64,000 bases of DNA, taken from positions 62,001 to 126,000 of the forward strand of contig CAMWBY010000007.1 in the NCBI GenBank assembly GCA_947172645.1, written 5' to 3'. This document shows, one piece after another, positions 18,226 to 28,101 of this stretch; position 1 is the first letter of the stretch; every line of letters begins with the position of its first letter. Origin of the DNA: an uncultured Lachnospiraceae bacterium. Lineage in GTDB: Bacteria; Bacillota; Clostridia; Lachnospirales; Lachnospiraceae. A program made the translations under genes and the position numbers. Under the pieces are notes generated by a model. That model was given only the letters and a program-made list of their open reading frames with translations, was not told the origin of the DNA and did not search any database.

Positions 18226-18486
18226 ATGAGGAAGAGCGTTTTTACAGAGAAGTTCAAACTGGACAGCGAGCGGGAGAAACAGGTGCGGGAAGAGATTAAA
18301 GCGTTTTATTTAGATACTTTTGATGAAGAAATCGGGATGATTAAGGAACAGCAGATACTTGACTTGTTCTATGAACATATGGCGCCGGTTATTTATAACA
18401 AGGCTTTGGACGATGTGCACCGTTGGCACAGACAGCAGGCGGAAAATCTTGAATCGGATTACTATATGTTGTATTGCGACGTCTGA
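18226..18486 (+). CDS. DUF2164 family protein
   Basis: This small protein (86 residues) matches the DUF2164 pattern: a basic start, then EIKAFYLDTFDEEIGMIKEQQILDLFYEHMAP and IYNKALDDVHRW followed by an acidic end. Family members are short helical proteins of unknown function. The ATG at 18226 with AGGGGGAATTGCG upstream is chosen; the frame is open further up but without a start of comparable quality. The phosphodiesterase-fold gene follows after 16 nt. Confidence 0.75.
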   Translation: MRKSVFTEKFKLDSEREKQVREEIKAFYLDTFDEEIGMIKEQQILDLFYEHMAPVIYNKALDDVHRWHRQQAENLESDYYMLYCDV

Positions 18487-18502
18487 CAGGAAAGTGGGAA
18501 CC

Positions 18503-19594
18503 ATGGAGGTTAAATTGAAGAGGATATTAAAAGTAACGGGCATTGTACTGCTTGTCCTGCTTCTGGCAGCAGGCGCTTATGTAGGTTATGTGACGGCATC
18601 GTATTACCGGCTGCCGGATGAATTGACTTTGGAAGTCAACAAGAGTGGTTCCGACAGCGACTTTGTACGGGATTTTCAGGTAAGGCAAGGGGAAGAATAC
18701 CTGATTATGACATACAATATCGGGTTCGGCGCTTACACGGAGGATTTCAGCTTCTTTATGGACGGTGGGAAGTCGTCCTGGGCGAAGGATAAAGACAGTG
18801 TGCTTGCCTCTGTATCTGCGATGGCCGGAGTGGTCAATGAGGCCAATCCCGATTTTATTTTCTTGCAGGAAGTTGACCGGGACGGGACAAGAAGCTATCA
18901 TGTGGACGAACTGGAAGTCCTGAACCGGTTTCTGTTAGGCTATTACTATGATTTTGCCCAGAATTATGACTCGCCCTTTCTTTTCTTCCCGCCTTGGCAG
19001 CCTCACGGGGCGAATGTGGCGGGGCTTGTGACGTATTCCCGGGGAGAAATTACGGATACCATGCGCAGAAGCTTCCCGATTTCGGAATCTTTCAGCAAAT
19101 TCGTGGATTTGGACAGATGTTATTCGATTTCCCGTGTCCCTGTGGAGAATGGGAAGTATCTCTGCCTCTACCATGTGCACTTGTCCGCCTATGGCAGTAA
19201 CGATGAAATCAGGGAAGGTCAGCTTTCCATGCTGTTTGGGGATATGCAGGCGGATTACCGGAAGGGGAATTATGTGATTTGCGGAGGGGACTATAACCAC
19301 AATGTAAAACCGGGAGAGACGGAAAACGCGCCGGAGTGGGCCTATCCTTTTCCGAGAGAGGATATCCCGGAAGGATTCCATATGGCAATAGACGATGCGA
19401 GGGAGCCGGAGGATATTGCCCACGATTCTTGCAGGAATGCCGATGAACCTTATGAAGAAGGACAAACCTTTACAATCACTTTGGACGGTTTTATCGTATC
19501 GGACAATGTGGCGGTGAAGGAGTACCGGAATGTGGATTGCGGGTATCGGTATTCAGACCATGACCCGGTGGTGATGAGGTTTGGGTTGGAGTGA
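18503..19594 (+). CDS. Endonuclease/exonuclease/phosphatase family protein, membrane anchored
   Basis: This 363-residue protein has an N-terminal membrane anchor (about 8-28, KVTGIVLLVLLLAAGAYVGYV) and an extracellular EEP-fold hydrolase domain. The metal and catalytic motifs are MTYNIGFG (about 69-76), FLQEVD (about 117-122), GGDYNHN (about 255-261) and the closing SDHDPVVMRF (about 351-360). Substrates of the fold include nucleic acids, phospholipids and inositol phosphates; a phospholipid-like or wall-associated substrate fits an exported enzyme, but this is inference. The start ATG at 18503 fits the anchor position. Confidence 0.8.
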   Translation: MEVKLKRILKVTGIVLLVLLLAAGAYVGYVTASYYRLPDELTLEVNKSGSDSDFVRDFQVRQGEEYLIMTYNIGFGAYTEDFSFFMDGGKSSWAKDKDSVLASVSAMAGVVNEANPDFIFLQEVDRDGTRSYHVDELEVLNRFLLGYYYDFAQNYDSPFLFFPPWQPHGANVAGLVTYSRGEITDTMRRSFPISESFSKFVDLDRCYSISRVPVENGKYLCLYHVHLSAYGSNDEIREGQLSMLFGDMQADYRKGNYVICGGDYNHNVKPGETENAPEWAYPFPREDIPEGFHMAIDDAREPEDIAHDSCRNADEPYEEGQTFTITLDGFIVSDNVAVKEYRNVDCGYRYSDHDPVVMRFGLE

Positions 19595-19658
19595 AGCCAT
19601 AAAAAGGTAACCGGAATAGAGACAACGATAAATATATAAAAACAAAGGAGACTACACC

Positions 19659-20414
19659 ATGAACCCATACCTGAGAAACCTAAACCGCATTGAATTTGTG
19701 GTAACATACGCCTGTACGGGGCAGTGTAAGCATTGCTCCGAGGGCAGTCATATGTCCGGCGGTGAACATATTGACGGGGACGCCGCCGCCAGAATGGTGT
19801 CCGGGCTGTGCAGTATGTACCAGATAGATTCCCTGATGACATTCGGCGGGGAACCGCTTCTTTATCCTGATGAAGTCTGTAAGATACATGCCACGGCGCG
19901 GGATATGGGGATTGTGAAGCGACAGCTTATCACCAACGGCTATTTTTCTAAAGATGAGGAAAAGATAAGGGACGTGGCGGCAAAACTTGTCGGCAGCGGG
20001 GTGAACGCTGTCTTGCTGTCGGTGGATGCTTTCCACCAGGAAGTGATTCCGATAGAGCCGGTGAAGGTCTTCGCGGCAGCAGTGCAGGAGGCAGGTATTT
20101 TGCTGAAAGCGCATCCGGCATGGCTTGTGAGCGCAGAAGACGATAACCCTTATAACCGGCAGACGCATGAAATCCTGCGGCAGTTTGAAGATATGGGGAT
20201 TCCGGTTTCGGATGGAAACATCATTTTCCCAAGCGGCAATGCCATAAAGTATTTAAAAGAGTATTTCCATTCAGAGGAAGATTACAGCGACCCCTATGAA
20301 GACGACCCGGAGGATGTGCGCGCTGCCTGTGTATCCCCGAACGGGGACGTATTGGGCGGTAATATCTACCGGACGGATATTACGGATGTGATAGAGAACT
20401 ATAAGCCAGTGTAG
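19659..20414 (+). CDS. Radical SAM protein
   Basis: This 251-residue enzyme carries the CxxxCxxC cluster motif as ACTGQCKHC (about 18-26), which ligates the 4Fe-4S cluster that cleaves S-adenosylmethionine. The glycine-rich FGGEPLLYP follows at about 61-69. The C terminus, CVSPNGDVLGGNIY, resembles the start of a SPASM-type module but has only one cysteine, so no auxiliary cluster is expected. It is shorter than most SPASM enzymes. No precursor-peptide gene is apparent nearby. The ATG has an AAAGGAG site. Substrate unknown. Confidence 0.8.
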   Translation: MNPYLRNLNRIEFVVTYACTGQCKHCSEGSHMSGGEHIDGDAAARMVSGLCSMYQIDSLMTFGGEPLLYPDEVCKIHATARDMGIVKRQLITNGYFSKDEEKIRDVAAKLVGSGVNAVLLSVDAFHQEVIPIEPVKVFAAAVQEAGILLKAHPAWLVSAEDDNPYNRQTHEILRQFEDMGIPVSDGNIIFPSGNAIKYLKEYFHSEEDYSDPYEDDPEDVRAACVSPNGDVLGGNIYRTDITDVIENYKPV

Positions 20415-20571
20415 GCTGACGGCGAAATCATATAGCTTATTGATTTGAGGCTACTCACAGAATAGTCCGCCTGACAAGCAGGTTTTTGAATATTATCAGA
20501 GAAATAATCTGACTTTTTGCTTTATATAATTAAATTGACAGATTATCTGACAATTCTGCAAAAAGTCGTTA

Positions 20572-20600
20572 TTTACAATCCAGGTAAAGTGTTGTATAGT
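20572..20600 (+). promoter_or_regulatory. Sigma-A promoter of the gltB leader
   Basis: TTTACA (20572-20577), 17-nt spacer, TATAGT (20595-20600). Transcription should begin near 20607, directly in front of a perfect 14-bp hairpin, leaving a leader of about 270 nt before gltB. Confidence 0.75.
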
Positions 20601-20606
20601 ATACGT

Positions 20607-20879
20607 GCAGGTCGCAAAGGAGCGTAACATGTCTCCTTTGCGACCTTTCTGCGCGAATAAGCAGAGACAGAAGGCATGCGTGGCAGACACCATGGGACAT
20701 GAGTGTCTGAGACGCAGGACTTATGACGAGCAACGCGAACGAACAAGGCGAAGCCTTGCGAGTCTGCTTATGAGAAGGATAAGCAGAGACAGAAGGCGTG
20801 CGAATCTGCTTATAGAAGAATGAACAGACAGAAGGGATTAGTTTGTAGAAGCATTTCAGCTTCAGCAGGGAGGTAAGTT
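20607..20879 (+). promoter_or_regulatory. Long structured leader of the glutamate synthase operon
   Basis: The gap between 20415 and 20879 contains this leader. It opens with AGGTCGCAAAGGAG (20609-20622) perfectly paired to 20633-20646. It continues with CAGACAC/GTGTCTG (20684-20690/20703-20709) and CAAGGC/GCCTTG (20744-20749/20753-20758). A 24-nt direct repeat starting ATAAGCAGAGACAGAAGGC occurs at 20657-20680 and 20779-20802 (one difference). The second copy can pair its ATAAGCAGA with TCTGCTTAT on either side (20763-20771 or 20805-20813), giving alternative structures. An ATG at 20629 preceded by AAAGGAG opens a 64-codon arginine-rich frame that may be a leader peptide. No known riboswitch class was recognised. 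Confidence 0.55.
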
Positions 20880-23800
20880 ATGTTTGATGTAAAAACAGCG
20901 GTTCCCGCTTCACCACTTTACCGCAGAGAATTTGAACATGATAACTGCGGCATCGGCGCATGTGTGAACATCAAGGGGATAAAAAGTCGCGCCATCGTCG
21001 AGAATGCGCTCAAGATTGTGGAAAACTTAGAGCACAGGGCGGGCAAGGACGCGGAGGGAAAAACCGGCGACGGGGTAGGTATCCTGACCCAGATGCCCCA
21101 TAAGTTTATGGTTAAAGTCACAAAGGAACTGGGCTTTGACATCGGCGGGGAGCGTGAGTACGGCGTGGGAACATTCTTTTTCCCGCAGGATGAATTGCAG
21201 CGCAACCAGGCAAAAAAGATGCTTGAGATTATAGCCGAGAAAGAGGGGCTTGTCTTCCTGGGATGGCGCACAGTGCCCACCGTCCCTTCGGTGTTAGGGC
21301 ATAAGGCAGTGGAATGTATGCCCTGTATTATGCAGGCATTTATCAAGAAACCGGCAGGCGTGGAGAAGGGGCTTGATTTTGACCGGAAATTATATATTTT
21401 GAGAAGGACTTTCGAGCAGTCCACGGATGTGACTTATGTGGTCAGTCTGTCGAGCAGGACGATTGTATATAAGGGAATGTTCTTAGTGGGACAGCTGCGC
21501 ACTTTTTTTTCCGATTTGCAGGATAAGGATTATGAGTCGGCGATTGCCATGGTGCATTCCCGCTTTTCGACCAACACGAACCCGAGCTGGGAGCGTGCCC
21601 ATCCCAACAGGTTTATTGTACATAACGGTGAGATAAACACAATCCGGGGCAACGCGGACAAGATGCAGGCCAGGGAGGAGAACATGGAATCCGAGCACCT
21701 GCGGGGACAGATGCATAAGATTCTGCCTGCTATCAACGGGGCAGGTTCCGACTCGGCCATGCTTGACAATACGTTGGAATTTCTTGTGATGAGCGGGATG
21801 CCTCTGCCTCTCGCGGTGATGATTACAATTCCGGAGCCGTGGGAGAACAACAAGACCATGTCGCAGAAGAAAAAGGATTTCTACCAGTATTATGCCACGA
21901 TGATGGAGCCTTGGGACGGCCCGGCGTCCATTCTTTTCTGCGATGGGGATATGATGGGCGCAGTGCTTGACCGGAACGGTCTACGTCCTTCGCGTTATAT
22001 GATTACGGATGACGACACACTGATTCTGTCTTCTGAGGTAGGGGTGCTTGATATAGAGCCCTCCAGGATTGTGGAGAAGGAAAGGCTGCATCCCGGCAAG
22101 ATGCTCCTGGTGGATACGGTTCAGGGCAGGGTGATTGATGACGACGAGCTGAAAGAGCGCTATGCCTCAGCCCGCCCTTACGGTGAGTGGCTGGACAGAA
22201 AATTAGTGGCGTTAAAAGATTTGAAGATTCCGAATGTACGGGTGCCTGCGTATACGGACGAAGAAAGACAACGTATGCAGAAAGCTTTCGGCTATACCTA
22301 TGAAGAGCTGAAAATGAGCATACTGCCTATGGCGAAGAACGGGGCGGAGGCCATCGCGGCGATGGGAGTGGATACGCCGATTCCTGTGCTGTCCAAGGCG
22401 CATCACCCGCTGTTCCACTACTTTAAGCAGCTCTTTGCACAGGTCACCAATCCGCCGATTGACGCCATCCGGGAGGAAGTGGTGACTTCCACAACGGTTT
22501 ATCTTGGCAAGGACGGCAACTTGCTTGAGGAAGTACCCGAGAACTGCAACATGCTTAAGGTACACAACCCGATTCTGACAAACACGGACCTTCTGAAAAT
22601 AAAAAATATGAAATGCGACGGGTTCAAGGTAGAAGTGGTTCCCATCACTTACTATAAGAACACGAGCCTGGAAAAAGCCATTGACAGGCTGTTTGTGGAA
22701 GTGGACAGGGCATACAGAGAGGGAGCCAATATACTGATTCTGTCCGACCGGGGCGTGGATGAGAACAGGGTGGCGATTCCGTCTCTGCTTGCTGTCTCGG
22801 CCTTGCAGCAGCATCTTGTCAGCACGAAGAAGAGAACCAGTGTGGACATTATCTTAGAGTCTGCGGAACCCCGCGAGGTGCATCACTTTGCCACACTGCT
22901 TGGTTTCGGCGCTTCCGCGGTGAATCCTTATCTGGCCCAGGAGAGCATTAAGGAACTGATTGACAACCATATGCTTGACAAGGATTACTATGCGGCGGTG
23001 AACGATTATAACGATGCGGTACTGCATGGCATTGTGAAGATTGCCTCCAAGATGGGGATTTCGACCATCCAGTCTTACCAGGGTTCCAAGATTTTCGAGG
23101 CCATCGGCATAGATAAGGAAGTGATTAACAAATACTTCACCAATACGGTATGCCGGGTGGGCGGCATTACGCTCAAAGACATTGAGAAGGAGGCGGATAC
23201 GCTTCACTCCATGGCTTTTGACCCACTTGGTCTATCTACTGATTTGACGCTGGATAACCCGGGACATCACCAGATGCGCAGCGGGGCGGACGAACATTTG
23301 TATAACCCGGAGACGATACATTTACTGCAAGAGTCAACAAGGCGGGGGGACTACGAAATCTTCAAGCAATATACCGCCGCGGTCAACAGAGAGGAGAGCA
23401 TTAAGAACCTAAGAGGGCTGATGGATTTCAATTATGCCAGGAAACCCCTGCCAATTGAGGAAGTGGAAGCGGTTGACACGATTGTCACAAGATTTAAGAC
23501 AGGCGCCATGTCCTACGGCTCTATCTCCAAGGAAGCCCATGAGACGATGGCAATCGCCATGAACAGGCTGCACGGTAAATCCAATTCCGGCGAAGGCGGC
23601 GAGGATGACGAGAGGCTGCAGGTGGGGACGGATGGGATAAACCGTTGCTCCGCCATCAAGCAGGTGGCGTCGGGACGGTTCGGCGTGACGAGCAAATATT
23701 TAAACAGCGCGCAGGAGATACAGATTAAGATGGCGCAGGGGGCGAAGCCCGGTGAAGGCGGGCATCTGCCCGGCGGCAAAGTATACCCTTGGATTGCCAA

Positions 23801-25424
23801 GACGAGGCATTCCACACCAGGGGTGGGATTGATTTCCCCGCCGCCCCATCATGACATTTATTCCATCGAAGACTTGGCGCAGTTAATTTATGACTTGAAG
23901 AACGCCAACACGCGGGCGAGGATTTCCGTAAAACTGGTGTCCGAGGCAGGCGTGGGGACGGTGGCGGCAGGCGTTGCCAAGGCAGGCGCCCAGGTAATTC
24001 TTGTGTCCGGCTATGACGGCGGCACGGGCGCGGCTCCCCGCAATTCCATCCATAATGCGGGACTGCCCTGGGAGCTTGGGTTGGCGGAAACTCACCAGAC
24101 ATTGATACAGAACGGCCTGCGCAATAAGGTGCGCATCGAGACGGACGGAAAACTGATGAGCGGACGCGACGTTGCCATCGCGGCAATCCTGGGAGCGGAA
24201 GAGTTTGGCTTCGCCACCGCGCCTCTGGTAACCATGGGATGCGTTATGATGCGGGTATGCAACCTGGATACCTGCCCTGTGGGTGTGGCAACCCAGAATC
24301 CTAAGCTGCGCAAGCGTTTTACGGGTAAGCCGGAATATGTGGAGAACTTCATGCGGTTTATCGCCCAGGAGCTGCGGGAATATATGGCGAAATTAGGGGT
24401 CCGCACGGTGGACGAACTGGTTGGCAGGACGGACCTTCTGAAAGTAAAAGAGAATCTGACAGACCGCCAGAGAAAGGTGGACTTAAGCGTAATTTTGAGC
24501 AATCCCTACGAGGGGACCAGAGGGAAATATATTTTTGACCCGAAACAGGTATATGATTTCGCATTGGAGAAAACCCTGGATGAAAAGGTGCTTCTTAAGC
24601 AGCTTTCCAAAGCTTTGGAGACAGGGGCGAAGCGAAGCCTTGAGGTGGACGTCAAGAACACGGACCGCACGTTCGGAACAATCCTTGGTTCGGAGATTAC
24701 GAGACGGTTCGGCGATTCTTTACCGGAGGATACCTACCGGATTCTGTGCAATGGCTCCGGCGGACAGAGCTTTGGCGCTTTCATCCCGAAAGGGCTGACA
24801 CTGGAATTGGTGGGAGATTCCAACGATTATTTTGGAAAAGGGCTGTCGGGCGGCAAACTTATCGTCTATCCGCCGAAAGGCTCGAAATTTAAGCAGGATG
24901 AGAATATCATTATCGGCAATGTGGCTCTTTATGGGGCGACTTCCGGCAAGGCGTTTATTAACGGTGTGGCGGGCGAACGCTTCTGTGTGCGCAACTCCGG
25001 CGCACTGGCAGTGGTGGAGGGCGTGGGCGACCATGGCTGCGAGTATATGACCGGCGGGCGCGTGGCAATCATCGGCGCTGTGGGTAAGAACTTTGCGGCC
25101 GGCATGAGCGGCGGAATCGCCTATGTGTTAGATGAAAACAACGACCTGTATACGAAGACGAATAAGGAGATGGTTTCTTCCTATGAGATTACTTCCAAAT
25201 ATGACGTGCTTGAACTGAAAGAGATGATAAAAGAGCACGTGGCCTATACCAATTCCGTCAAAGGAAAAGAAATTCTGGATAATTTCGGAGTCTATCTTCC
25301 GAAATTTAAGAAGATTATTCCTCACGACTACGAGAGGATGTTAAAGCTGATTGTGCAGATGGAAGAGAAGGGGCTCAGTGCGGAACAGGCGCAGATTGAG
25401 GCGTTCTATGCGGCGAAAAAGTAA
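20880..25424 (+). CDS. gltB: Glutamate synthase large subunit
   Basis: This is the alpha subunit of glutamate synthase (GOGAT), 1514 residues, which moves the amide of glutamine onto 2-oxoglutarate. The N-terminal class II amidotransferase nucleophile is Cys23 in HDNCGIG, so a 22-residue propeptide is expected to be removed. The FMN/synthase half contains MSYGSISKEAHE (about 878) and GGHLPGGKV. The 3Fe-4S cluster cysteines lie in CVMMRVCNLDTCPVG (about 1121-1135). The C-terminal GXGXG beta-helix ends the protein. gltD follows after 75 nt. Confidence 0.97.
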   Translation: MFDVKTAVPASPLYRREFEHDNCGIGACVNIKGIKSRAIVENALKIVENLEHRAGKDAEGKTGDGVGILTQMPHKFMVKVTKELGFDIGGEREYGVGTFFFPQDELQRNQAKKMLEIIAEKEGLVFLGWRTVPTVPSVLGHKAVECMPCIMQAFIKKPAGVEKGLDFDRKLYILRRTFEQSTDVTYVVSLSSRTIVYKGMFLVGQLRTFFSDLQDKDYESAIAMVHSRFSTNTNPSWERAHPNRFIVHNGEINTIRGNADKMQAREENMESEHLRGQMHKILPAINGAGSDSAMLDNTLEFLVMSGMPLPLAVMITIPEPWENNKTMSQKKKDFYQYYATMMEPWDGPASILFCDGDMMGAVLDRNGLRPSRYMITDDDTLILSSEVGVLDIEPSRIVEKERLHPGKMLLVDTVQGRVIDDDELKERYASARPYGEWLDRKLVALKDLKIPNVRVPAYTDEERQRMQKAFGYTYEELKMSILPMAKNGAEAIAAMGVDTPIPVLSKAHHPLFHYFKQLFAQVTNPPIDAIREEVVTSTTVYLGKDGNLLEEVPENCNMLKVHNPILTNTDLLKIKNMKCDGFKVEVVPITYYKNTSLEKAIDRLFVEVDRAYREGANILILSDRGVDENRVAIPSLLAVSALQQHLVSTKKRTSVDIILESAEPREVHHFATLLGFGASAVNPYLAQESIKELIDNHMLDKDYYAAVNDYNDAVLHGIVKIASKMGISTIQSYQGSKIFEAIGIDKEVINKYFTNTVCRVGGITLKDIEKEADTLHSMAFDPLGLSTDLTLDNPGHHQMRSGADEHLYNPETIHLLQESTRRGDYEIFKQYTAAVNREESIKNLRGLMDFNYARKPLPIEEVEAVDTIVTRFKTGAMSYGSISKEAHETMAIAMNRLHGKSNSGEGGEDDERLQVGTDGINRCSAIKQVASGRFGVTSKYLNSAQEIQIKMAQGAKPGEGGHLPGGKVYPWIAKTRHSTPGVGLISPPPHHDIYSIEDLAQLIYDLKNANTRARISVKLVSEAGVGTVAAGVAKAGAQVILVSGYDGGTGAAPRNSIHNAGLPWELGLAETHQTLIQNGLRNKVRIETDGKLMSGRDVAIAAILGAEEFGFATAPLVTMGCVMMRVCNLDTCPVGVATQNPKLRKRFTGKPEYVENFMRFIAQELREYMAKLGVRTVDELVGRTDLLKVKENLTDRQRKVDLSVILSNPYEGTRGKYIFDPKQVYDFALEKTLDEKVLLKQLSKALETGAKRSLEVDVKNTDRTFGTILGSEITRRFGDSLPEDTYRILCNGSGGQSFGAFIPKGLTLELVGDSNDYFGKGLSGGKLIVYPPKGSKFKQDENIIIGNVALYGATSGKAFINGVAGERFCVRNSGALAVVEGVGDHGCEYMTGGRVAIIGAVGKNFAAGMSGGIAYVLDENNDLYTKTNKEMVSSYEITSKYDVLELKEMIKEHVAYTNSVKGKEILDNFGVYLPKFKKIIPHDYERMLKLIVQMEEKGLSAEQAQIEAFYAAKK

Positions 25425-25499
25425 AATTTTGCATACTGAGTGCAGAAGCGCTTTAAACGTGGCCTAAATTTGCAGACGAAGCAGGAATGGAGGATTGAC

Positions 25500-26993
25500 A
25501 TGGGAAAACCAACCGGATTTATAGAGTATGAGCGCAGGGTTTCTAAGGATGTAAGCCCGAAACAGCGCGTCAAAAATTTCAATGAATTTCATGAACATTT
25601 AACGATGGAGGAGCAACAGAAACAGGGGGCGCGGTGTATGGACTGCGGGGTGCCTTTCTGCCAGTCGGGGATGACGCTTGGCGGGATGACTTCGGGATGC
25701 CCGCTGCATAACCTGGTGCCGGAATGGAATGATTTGGTGTATACGGGAAATTGGGAGCAGGCATATCTGCGTCTGCATAAGACAAACAATTTCCCGGAAT
25801 TTACATCCAGAGTATGCCCGGCCTTATGTGAGGCGGCGTGCACCTGCGGTTTGAACGGAGAAGCCGTCTCCACGAAGGAGAATGAGTATGCCATTATTGA
25901 GAATGCATATGAGAAAGGCTACGCCGCGCCCAAACCGCCCAAGGTGAGGACGGGCAAGACAGTGGCGGTGGTGGGCAGCGGGCCTTCCGGGCTTGCGGTG
26001 GCGGACCAGCTCAATAAGAGAGGACATTTGGTGACTGTATTCGAACGTTCCGACAGGATTGGCGGATTGCTGATGTACGGTATACCGAATATGAAACTGG
26101 AGAAACACGTTATCGAGCGTAAAATCAAAGTGATGGAGGCGGAGGGCGTTGTATTCGTAACAAGTACAGACGTCGGCAAGGATGTAAAGGCTGAGAAACT
26201 GCTGAAAGAGTTTGACAGGGTAGTGCTGTGCTGCGGTTCTTCCCAGCCCAGGGATATTACCGCGCCCGGCAGGGATGCCAAAGGCATTTACTTTGCGGTG
26301 GATTTTCTGTCCAAGAATACAAAGAGTCTGTTAGATTCTGATTTCCAGGATAAACAGTATGTGGATACGAAAGGCAAAGACGTGGTCATTATCGGCGGCG
26401 GAGACACCGGAAATGACTGTGTGGGAACGGCGGTGCGTCATGGCGCGAAGTCCGTCACCCAGATTGAGATGATGCCCAAGGCGCCGGACAGCCGTGCAGG
26501 CAATAACCCCTGGCCCCAATGGCCCAAAGTGTGCAAGACCGATTACGGACAGGAGGAAGCCATCGCCATGTATGGGCATGACCCACGGATATATGAGTCC
26601 ACCGTCAAGGAGTTTATCAAAGACAAGGGCGGCAATCTGAAAGCCGTGAAGATTGTTTCCCTGACATGGGAAAAGGACGAAAAGACAGGGCGGATGAGCA
26701 TGAAAGAGGTGGCAGGAAGCGAGAAAGCGCTTGACGCGCAGATTGTGCTTATCGCGGCAGGCTTTTTAGGAAGCCAGAAGTATGTGACGGACGCTTTCAA
26801 GGTGGCGTTGGACGGCAGGACCAACGTGAAGACAGGCGACGGCAGATTTGCCACCAGTGTGGACCGAGTCTTTACGGCGGGCGACATGCATACGGGGCAG
26901 TCCCTTGTGGTCAAGGCAATCAGGCAGGGCAGGGAGTGCGCCAGGGAAGTGGATGAAAGCCTGATGGGGTATACGAATATGTACGTGCAGTAG
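25500..26993 (+). CDS. gltD: Glutamate synthase small subunit
   Basis: This is the beta subunit (497 residues), an NADPH- and FAD-dependent oxidoreductase that passes electrons through two 4Fe-4S clusters to GltB. N-terminal cluster cysteines are in RCMDCGVPFCQ (about 40-50) and in CPALCEAACTCG (about 105-116). The FAD site is VAVVGSGPSGLAVADQL (about 155-171) and the NADPH site is VVIIGGGDTGNDCVGTA (about 295-311). The ATG at 25500 with GGAGGATTGAC upstream gives the family-typical MGKPTGFIEYER start; an upstream in-frame start adds 20 atypical residues. Confidence 0.96.
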   Translation: MGKPTGFIEYERRVSKDVSPKQRVKNFNEFHEHLTMEEQQKQGARCMDCGVPFCQSGMTLGGMTSGCPLHNLVPEWNDLVYTGNWEQAYLRLHKTNNFPEFTSRVCPALCEAACTCGLNGEAVSTKENEYAIIENAYEKGYAAPKPPKVRTGKTVAVVGSGPSGLAVADQLNKRGHLVTVFERSDRIGGLLMYGIPNMKLEKHVIERKIKVMEAEGVVFVTSTDVGKDVKAEKLLKEFDRVVLCCGSSQPRDITAPGRDAKGIYFAVDFLSKNTKSLLDSDFQDKQYVDTKGKDVVIIGGGDTGNDCVGTAVRHGAKSVTQIEMMPKAPDSRAGNNPWPQWPKVCKTDYGQEEAIAMYGHDPRIYESTVKEFIKDKGGNLKAVKIVSLTWEKDEKTGRMSMKEVAGSEKALDAQIVLIAAGFLGSQKYVTDAFKVALDGRTNVKTGDGRFATSVDRVFTAGDMHTGQSLVVKAIRQGRECAREVDESLMGYTNMYVQ

Positions 26994-27049
26994 TGGAATA
27001 TTTTTTGATTTTTTATGCCAGAGAATACCTGTATTTTAAGCGTTCTCTT

Positions 27050-27994
27050 TTACCGTTCCACCATGTTGCGCAGGGGCTTTTTATCTGCATACCTCTGCAC
27101 ATTATCCAGGCAGATATCGACTACGTTGCGCAGGGTTTCCGGGAGATGATAGCCTCCCGATACATGAGGGGTGATGAAGAGATTGGGAATATTCCATAGC
27201 CTGTCCCCCTGTGGTAACGGTTCCGGGTCGGTCACATCCAGCGCGGCGCCTGCCAGGCGGCCAGATTCCAGGGCGTTGCACAGAGCTTCCCGGCATACCA
27301 AGTCGCCTCTGCCGCCGTTGAGGAAGAAGCTTCCCGGCTTCATGAGGGAAAACAATTCTTGATTAAAGAGACCTTTCGTGTCATCTGTACTTGGCAGGAA
27401 GGAGACTACTGCGTCGGCTTTTGGAAGAAGTTCTTTGAGTGAATCCGTCGTGTGGAGTTCATCCATGTATGGCGGACATTCACCGGGACTTCTTTTTATG
27501 CCGATTACACGGGCTCCCAGGGCGTGTGCCAGTTTTGCAAAATGGTTTCCGATATTGCCCGCACCGAGTATCAGGATAGTGGAATCCGTGACGGATACCA
27601 CGTTCCCTTCTTCTTTCCATAAATGTTGATTCTGATTATCCCTGTATAGATACAGCTTCTTCTGGAGAGCTAAAAGCATGGCGAACATGTGCTCCGACAC
27701 TGCTTTTCCGTAGGCGCCGCTGCTTGTGGTCAGTATGGTATGTGGGTTTAGCACGCCTTTTTCCATATAAGGCTCATATCCTGCCGAATTTAGATGGAGC
27801 CAGGCAAGATTTTCCGATGCCTGTATCATATCGGCGGGTACGTTGCCCAGAATAATCTCCGCCTGTTGTACCTGAGCTTTTGTCACCTCGGCGTAGCTTG
27901 TATAGACGGGTTCTGCTTTTGGCAGAATCTGTTCCAGACGCTTTTTTTGTTCCGGCGTCATAGGGATTACAATCAGTATGTTTTTCTGTTCCAT
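27050..27994 (-). CDS. D-isomer specific 2-hydroxyacid dehydrogenase
   Basis: This 314-residue NAD(P)-dependent dehydrogenase has the cofactor motif LILGAGNIGNHFAKLA (about 137-152), the substrate Arg in NGGRGDLV (about 230), acidic residue in DVTDPEPLP (about 258) and catalytic His in ITPHVSGGYH (about 277). It belongs to the phosphoglycerate/glyoxylate/hydroxypyruvate reductase group; the exact 2-keto acid is not determinable. The ATG at 27994 preceded by GGAGGATTCAG is the start. The 5' leader contains a sequence shared exactly with the livH leader. Confidence 0.85.
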   Translation of the reverse strand: MEQKNILIVIPMTPEQKKRLEQILPKAEPVYTSYAEVTKAQVQQAEIILGNVPADMIQASENLAWLHLNSAGYEPYMEKGVLNPHTILTTSSGAYGKAVSEHMFAMLLALQKKLYLYRDNQNQHLWKEEGNVVSVTDSTILILGAGNIGNHFAKLAHALGARVIGIKRSPGECPPYMDELHTTDSLKELLPKADAVVSFLPSTDDTKGLFNQELFSLMKPGSFFLNGGRGDLVCREALCNALESGRLAGAALDVTDPEPLPQGDRLWNIPNLFITPHVSGGYHLPETLRNVVDICLDNVQRYADKKPLRNMVER

Positions 27995-28001
27995 CTGAAT
28001 C

Positions 28002-28101
28002 CTCCATTCCGGAGCGTTTACGTGACGAGGGGCATTGCTCTGCTTACGCAAGTGGCAAATCTCAAGTTTGCGTCTGCCGTCAGGTCTGTTTGCAACGCTC
28101 C
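28002..28101 (-). repeat. Short repeat and inverted-repeat-bounded leader segment
   Basis: On the minus strand, a 21-nt segment starting CGTAAACGCTCCGGAAT (28022-28002) is identical to 41039-41059 on the plus strand. Here it also contains the 3' arm of a pair CGGAGCGTT (28010-28018) and AACGCTCCG (28093-28101), about 90 nt apart. It lies just upstream of the dehydrogenase ribosome binding site. Confidence 0.5.

Noticed and set aside
19659..20414. Radical SAM peptide-modification (RiPP) cluster
   Set aside because: No short precursor peptide, exporter or protease gene is adjacent, and the C-terminal cysteine set for auxiliary clusters is missing.
20605..20823. Arg-rich frame before gltB as an ordinary gene
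   Set aside because: Its sequence follows the purine-rich hairpins and repeats of the leader and resembles no family; kept only as a possible leader peptide.
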